From: Chloroflexota bacterium
GTDB taxonomy: Bacteria; Chloroflexota; Dehalococcoidia; GIF9; UBA5629
Reading direction: 5' to 3'
NCBI GenBank assembly: GCA_016865855.1
Contig: VGNX01000014.1
Location: 1 to 36,879, forward strand
DNA length: 36,879 bases
Part shown: in pieces, positions 35,249 through 36,879 of the stretch
How the letters are laid out: every line of letters starts with the position of its first letter
Numbering within the stretch: position 1 is the first letter of the stretch
Translations under genes and position numbers: made by a program
The notes under the pieces: model-generated
Databases searched by the model: none
Told to the model about the DNA's origin: nothing
The model's input: the letters and a program-made list of their open reading frames with translations, nothing else

Positions 35249-35488
35249 ATGTTTCGAAGATTTGAGTACGACAGAGAAGCGGATGCTATCTATATAAATC
35301 TTATTGACAAACCTTTTGCATATACAAAGAAGGTGGATAATCGAAGGCATGTAGATTATGCATCTGATGATACCCCTATTGGCATAGAGCTGCTTTGCGT
35401 TAGCGATGGAATAATTTCAGATGGTATTCCTATACTTGAGGAAGTTCTTAAAGACCTGAGCAAAAGGCATATAAAAGTCCATGCCTAA
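35249..35488 (+). CDS. DUF2283 protein, probable antitoxin
   Basis: 79 residues. F-E-Y-D-R-E-A-D-A-I-Y-I-N-L and the C-terminal P-I-G-I-E-L-L are the DUF2283 signature. AAGGGAG precedes the ATG. Genes of this family are commonly partners of DUF4258 genes. No DNA-binding domain is obvious, so the dyad operator may be bound by the complex or by another regulator. Confidence 0.75.
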   Translation: MFRRFEYDREADAIYINLIDKPFAYTKKVDNRRHVDYASDDTPIGIELLCVSDGIISDGIPILEEVLKDLSKRHIKVHA

Positions 35489-35547
35489 AACGAGGGTTAA
35501 AAACCTTTCATTGTTACATTCTTGCTGAGTGCTATATCTTCCCAGCA

Positions 35548-35580
35548 ACCGCTAGATAACAGCGGTAATCTCCCCAGATT
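35548..35580. repeat. Two adjacent perfect hairpins upstream of the tRNA-Thr remnant
   Basis: ACCGCT-agataac-AGCGGT (35548-35566) is followed at once by AATCT-CCCC-AGATT (35567-35580). No T-run follows. Possible recombination or terminator structure at the end of the accessory segment. Confidence 0.5.
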
Positions 35581-35611
35581 GCTCCTCCGTCTCCTTAAAG
35601 CACAGAAATGG

Positions 35612-35665
35612 CCTCCGGGCTTGTAACCCCGAAGGCCGTTGGTTCAAATCCAATTCTCGCCACCA
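35612..35665 (+). pseudogene. 3' half of tRNA-Thr (UGU), 5' half missing
   Basis: From the anticodon arm on, the gene looks real: loop CTTGTAA (anticodon TGT), variable loop, T arm GTTGGTTCAAATCCAAT and acceptor 3' strand TCTCGCC, with A-CCA encoded (35662-35665). The expected 5' acceptor GGCGAGA and D arm are not found upstream. The anticodon stem has one C-C mismatch. An intrinsic terminator follows. This is the footprint of integration or deletion at a tRNA gene. Confidence 0.75.
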
Positions 35666-35674
35666 AGACTACAG

Positions 35675-35706
35675 AGGCAGAGCAGCAGTATTCTGCCTTT
35701 TGTTTT
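35675..35706 (+). terminator. Intrinsic terminator of the lost tRNA-Thr gene
   Basis: AGGCAGA (35675-35681) pairs perfectly with TCTGCCT (35692-35698) across a 10-base loop and is followed by TTTGTTTT. It comes directly after the tRNA remnant, so it is likely the native terminator. Confidence 0.75.
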
Positions 35707-35831
35707 CTACCTCAAGGAGCCAATGATTTACCCAAAACCATATCGTTGTTGAGTCTACAAAAAGTCCCGAGACATTGTTGGTGAAGAGATTAAGAAATTT
35801 GAGTTGTGTTACCCCTGCGGACTGCAGTCAC

Positions 35832-36746
35832 CTATCTCCGTTTTCTCAAGATTGGCCAGAATAAGAACACATCAGCTGCAATTACTAGTAATGCAGCTAT
35901 TAGTAGACCCCAGGGATATCCATACTGCAGTAGAGCGATAACCAAAGCAACAAACCCGAGGAAGAGCGATAGCCGCCTAATCTTAATTTGAAATGCTAAT
36001 CTCGCTAGCCTGCTAATGAGCCCATTTCTAAACTTATTCTGTAAAAGTATCGAAATAAGGCTAAGTATAAAAAATAATATCACGATACTCATTAATGCTA
36101 TTCCAACGTAGTCTTCTATGTTTCCCCGCTGGCTCTTCAATGCTACCAGTAATAAACCAATAAGTGCCATTATTGAAGCTATATAAGACATTTTATGATC
36201 TTTTTCCACCATGACTCCCTCCTTTGTGCTCGGATTCCTGGCAGATTGAAGATTAGTTAGCTCCTCAACAATATTCCTCAAATAAGTTGCTGTTTCCCTT
36301 GCATGTTCTTTTAGTTGATTAAGGCGATAAGTCGCCTGAGATAATGCCTGAAAGTGTTCTTTCAGATTTATCATAGCTAATAATAACTCAGTATTTTCAA
36401 CGAAATCGTTAAAATTCTCACAAATATATACAGAATTTCTTATAAGCTCTCGTTGATCAGAATTGTTTATGAGTCTTAACTCACCACTTGTTATGGAATA
36501 ATGCCTAGCTGATATGTTTAATTTTTGGCCCAAAACAGGTATATTCCCTGCTTGGAGATTCTTTTCGATCAAATTAGCAAATAAACTAAGTACACCAATA
36601 TTTTCTTCGATCTCTTCGATTATTTCTTTGCTTAAATGCTCTCGTGCCTTTTTCTCGTGCTGATATTTTATAATCCTTTCACCACCGAACCACAATAGAA
36701 AAGATAGTATTACACCTGCGAAAGTTGCTAAAAATTGCTCTAGCAT
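35832..36746 (-). CDS. Unrecognised membrane protein
   Basis: I do not recognise a family. 304 residues from ATG 36746, which has AGGTAGGT upstream. The frame is open to 36806 but that start would reach into the IS end hairpin. There is an N-terminal hydrophobic helix, then a long charged helical region (about residues 30-190). Four or more hydrophobic segments form the C-terminal half. There are no catalytic motifs. The gene is AT-rich compared with its core neighbours and sits between a tRNA remnant and an insertion element, so it is probably acquired. The gap 35707-35831 shows nothing else. Confidence 0.6.
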   Translation of the reverse strand: MLEQFLATFAGVILSFLLWFGGERIIKYQHEKKAREHLSKEIIEEIEENIGVLSLFANLIEKNLQAGNIPVLGQKLNISARHYSITSGELRLINNSDQRELIRNSVYICENFNDFVENTELLLAMINLKEHFQALSQATYRLNQLKEHARETATYLRNIVEELTNLQSARNPSTKEGVMVEKDHKMSYIASIMALIGLLLVALKSQRGNIEDYVGIALMSIVILFFILSLISILLQNKFRNGLISRLARLAFQIKIRRLSLFLGFVALVIALLQYGYPWGLLIAALLVIAADVFLFWPILRKRR

Positions 36747-36801
36747 AAATAACCTACCTGCATAATTAGCTAGTGTCCCGAATGTGGTGGAAAAAGGAAT
36801 C

Positions 36802-36827
36802 GGCATATCCTACCCTATAGGAAAGCC
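36802..36827. repeat. Subterminal hairpin of a probable IS200/IS605 left end
   Basis: TCCTA-ccCTA-TAGGA (36808-36822) is flanked by GGC (36802-36804) and GCC (36825-36827). Such a stem shortly before tnpA is the recognition hairpin of IS200/IS605 elements. Confidence 0.45.
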
Positions 36828-36853
36828 AAATAAAAACAAAGGAGGATATACCG

Positions 36854-36879
36854 ATGGAGAAAGGATACCATAAGGGACA
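36854..36879 (+). CDS. Start of a gene cut by the window edge; possible IS200/IS605 transposase TnpA
   Basis: AAAGGAGG (36838-36845) and ATG 36854 open a frame that begins M-E-K-G-Y-H-K-G and runs off the edge. The start resembles IS200/IS605 TnpA N-termini (M-x-K-x-x-H-K). With the hairpin upstream this is the best guess, but eight residues are too few to be sure. Confidence 0.4.

Noticed and set aside
36747-36806. Longer start for the membrane protein
   Set aside because: It reaches into the IS end hairpin and has no ribosome binding site; ATG 36746 does.

Overview
The window looks like chromosome of an anaerobic, amino-acid- and pyruvate-oxidising bacterium. The Chloroflexota, Dehalococcoidia-like lineages are the best guess. 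The reasons are an indolepyruvate and a pyruvate ferredoxin oxidoreductase, a Na+-pump decarboxylase beta/gamma pair, LexA with Gram-positive-type SOS boxes, the dprA-topA-aroQ-pepP-efp order, and dispersed TGTCATTCTGAG-type repeats. This assignment is inference; no rRNA or other taxonomic marker is present. Both window ends fall in mobile DNA: an IS110-type transposase tail on the left and a probable IS200/IS605 transposase start on the right. Layout: (1) 1-562, IS110 transposase C-terminus followed by about 320 non-coding bases with strong hairpins. (2) 563-5498 (+), FrhB-like flavoprotein, iorA, iorB and a Glu/Leu/Phe/Val-type dehydrogenase: deamination of an amino acid, oxidation of the 2-oxo acid to acyl-CoA, and an electron exit. 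(3) 5499-7059 (+), lexA behind a promoter overlapped by three SOS-like boxes at 15-bp phasing, then a DUF6504-like gene and a zinc-ribbon gene. (4) 7162-13438 (-), tRNA-Arg, then a six-gene operon porGD-porA-porB-nuoE-nuoF-hoxU, then tRNA-Pro. It appears to encode pyruvate oxidation linked to NAD(H). (5) 13510-21467 (-), ion transport: two P2-type ATPases, a Ca2+/cation antiporter, and oadB with a 39-residue oadG. (6) 21589-21967, dispersed repeats and a tandem tRNA-Ser pair with its own promoter. (7) 22027-30823 (+), a compact run of nine genes: dprA, topA, aroQ, pepP, efp, then PHP phosphoesterase, PurN-like formyltransferase, HAD protein and PfkB kinase. (8) 30828-34766 (-), clpP, a repeat block, tig and aspS. 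(9) 34767-36879, an accessory end: DUF4258/DUF2283 toxin-antitoxin-like pair with a dyad operator, a 3' half of tRNA-Thr with an intact terminator, an unrecognised membrane protein and the IS200/IS605 end. How it works together: regions 2 and 4 supply acyl-CoA, reduced ferredoxin and NADH from amino acids and pyruvate. Region 5 fits a Na+/Ca2+ economy in which a decarboxylase exports Na+ and an antiporter and ATPases move Ca2+ or other cations. Regions 3, 7 and 8 are mostly core DNA, protein and translation functions. The least explained parts are the structured RNA after the IS110 gene, the four-gene PHP/formyltransferase/HAD/kinase cassette, the POR-NuoEF-HoxU operon and the tRNA-Thr remnant.
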